Source of the DNA: Opitutaceae bacterium
GTDB lineage: Bacteria > Verrucomicrobiota > Verrucomicrobiia > Opitutales > Opitutaceae
Length of the DNA stretch: 22,073 nt
NCBI GenBank assembly: GCA_005787865.1
Contig: SXZN01000081.1
Span: forward strand, 1-22,073
Direction: 5' to 3'
The notes under the pieces were generated by a model. That model was given only the letters and a program-made list of their open reading frames with translations. It was not told the DNA's origin and searched no databases. The stretch's first letter is position 1. Each line of letters opens with the position of its first letter. This document shows, piece after piece, positions 22,008 through 22,073 of the stretch. The position numbers and the translations under genes were made by a program.

Positions 22008-22073
22008 TTAGTTACCCCAAAACTTCCCGCTAGGCGGGGAGAAGTGATACTTGACTGCGTTACTGATGTTTAG
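22008..22073 (-). CDS. C-terminal end of an unidentified protein (cut by window edge)
   Basis: The minus strand is open from the window edge to TAA at 22008-22010, encoding LNISNAVKYHFSPPSGKFWGN. I do not recognise the family. Twenty-one codons alone are weak evidence; the support is the strong hairpin 9 bp after the stop in the expected orientation. Confidence 0.45.
   Translation of the reverse strand, partial: LNISNAVKYHFSPPSGKFWGN

Noticed and set aside
1..22073. CRISPR arrays, insertion sequences, prophage, tRNA or rRNA genes
   Set aside because: No regularly spaced repeats, transposase or phage proteins, and no tRNA or rRNA structure apart from the tmRNA were seen on either strand.

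Overview
The window most likely comes from a member of the Verrucomicrobiota, probably Opitutaceae. This is inferred from gene content (DUF1080 3-keto-disaccharide hydrolase, lipase-maturation-factor protein, DUF5069 protein, FmdB-like protein, SSF sugar-type symporter), a moderately GC-rich composition, and the near absence of Shine-Dalgarno motifs at the starts I could check. It reads as ordinary chromosome: no phage genes, transposase, integrase or CRISPR array were seen.

Left part (1-8500). A minus-strand series runs oppA-like lipoprotein, secreted hypothetical protein, then an Ogg-type DNA glycosylase cut by the left edge. Next come plus-strand rlmJ and a MazG-type pyrophosphohydrolase, separated by about 450 bp holding one small doubtful ORF and a minus-strand terminator. 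A minus-strand fmdB-like/DUF5069 pair follows, ending in two stacked 3' hairpins. A small membrane protein (+) faces a secreted PDZ protein (-). Then comes a 702-residue membrane protein fusing a lipase-maturation-factor region to Sel1 repeats.

Middle (8500-15720). A sodium:solute symporter and a lysA-type decarboxylase lie on the minus strand. A plus-strand secreted DUF1080 protein and a YebC/TACO1-family factor follow. Each of these two has a leader of roughly 190 bp that begins with copies of the same 41-bp element; a weaker third copy lies upstream of the symporter. Beyond yebC is a tiny lysine-rich ORF (MAKKKPAKKKKK) with a strong terminator on the minus strand, downstream of malQ (GH77).

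Right part (15720-22073). An OPT-family transporter (+) ends 5 bp from the 3' CCA of a complete minus-strand tmRNA gene. A MutT-type Nudix hydrolase (-), an unrecognised conserved-looking protein (+), malate dehydrogenase (-) and type I DAHP synthase (-) follow. The end of one more minus-strand gene, with its terminator, lies at the right edge.

The genes are mainly housekeeping: amino-acid biosynthesis (lysine, aromatics), central metabolism (mdh), glucan metabolism (malQ), oxidative DNA damage control (ogg, mutT), ribosome rescue and modification (ssrA, rlmJ, yebC) and nutrient import. No defence system or large novel gene cluster was found. The least-explained signals are the lysine-rich micro-ORF, the repeated leader element, the LMF-Sel1 fusion and the minus-strand terminator with no obvious parent gene.
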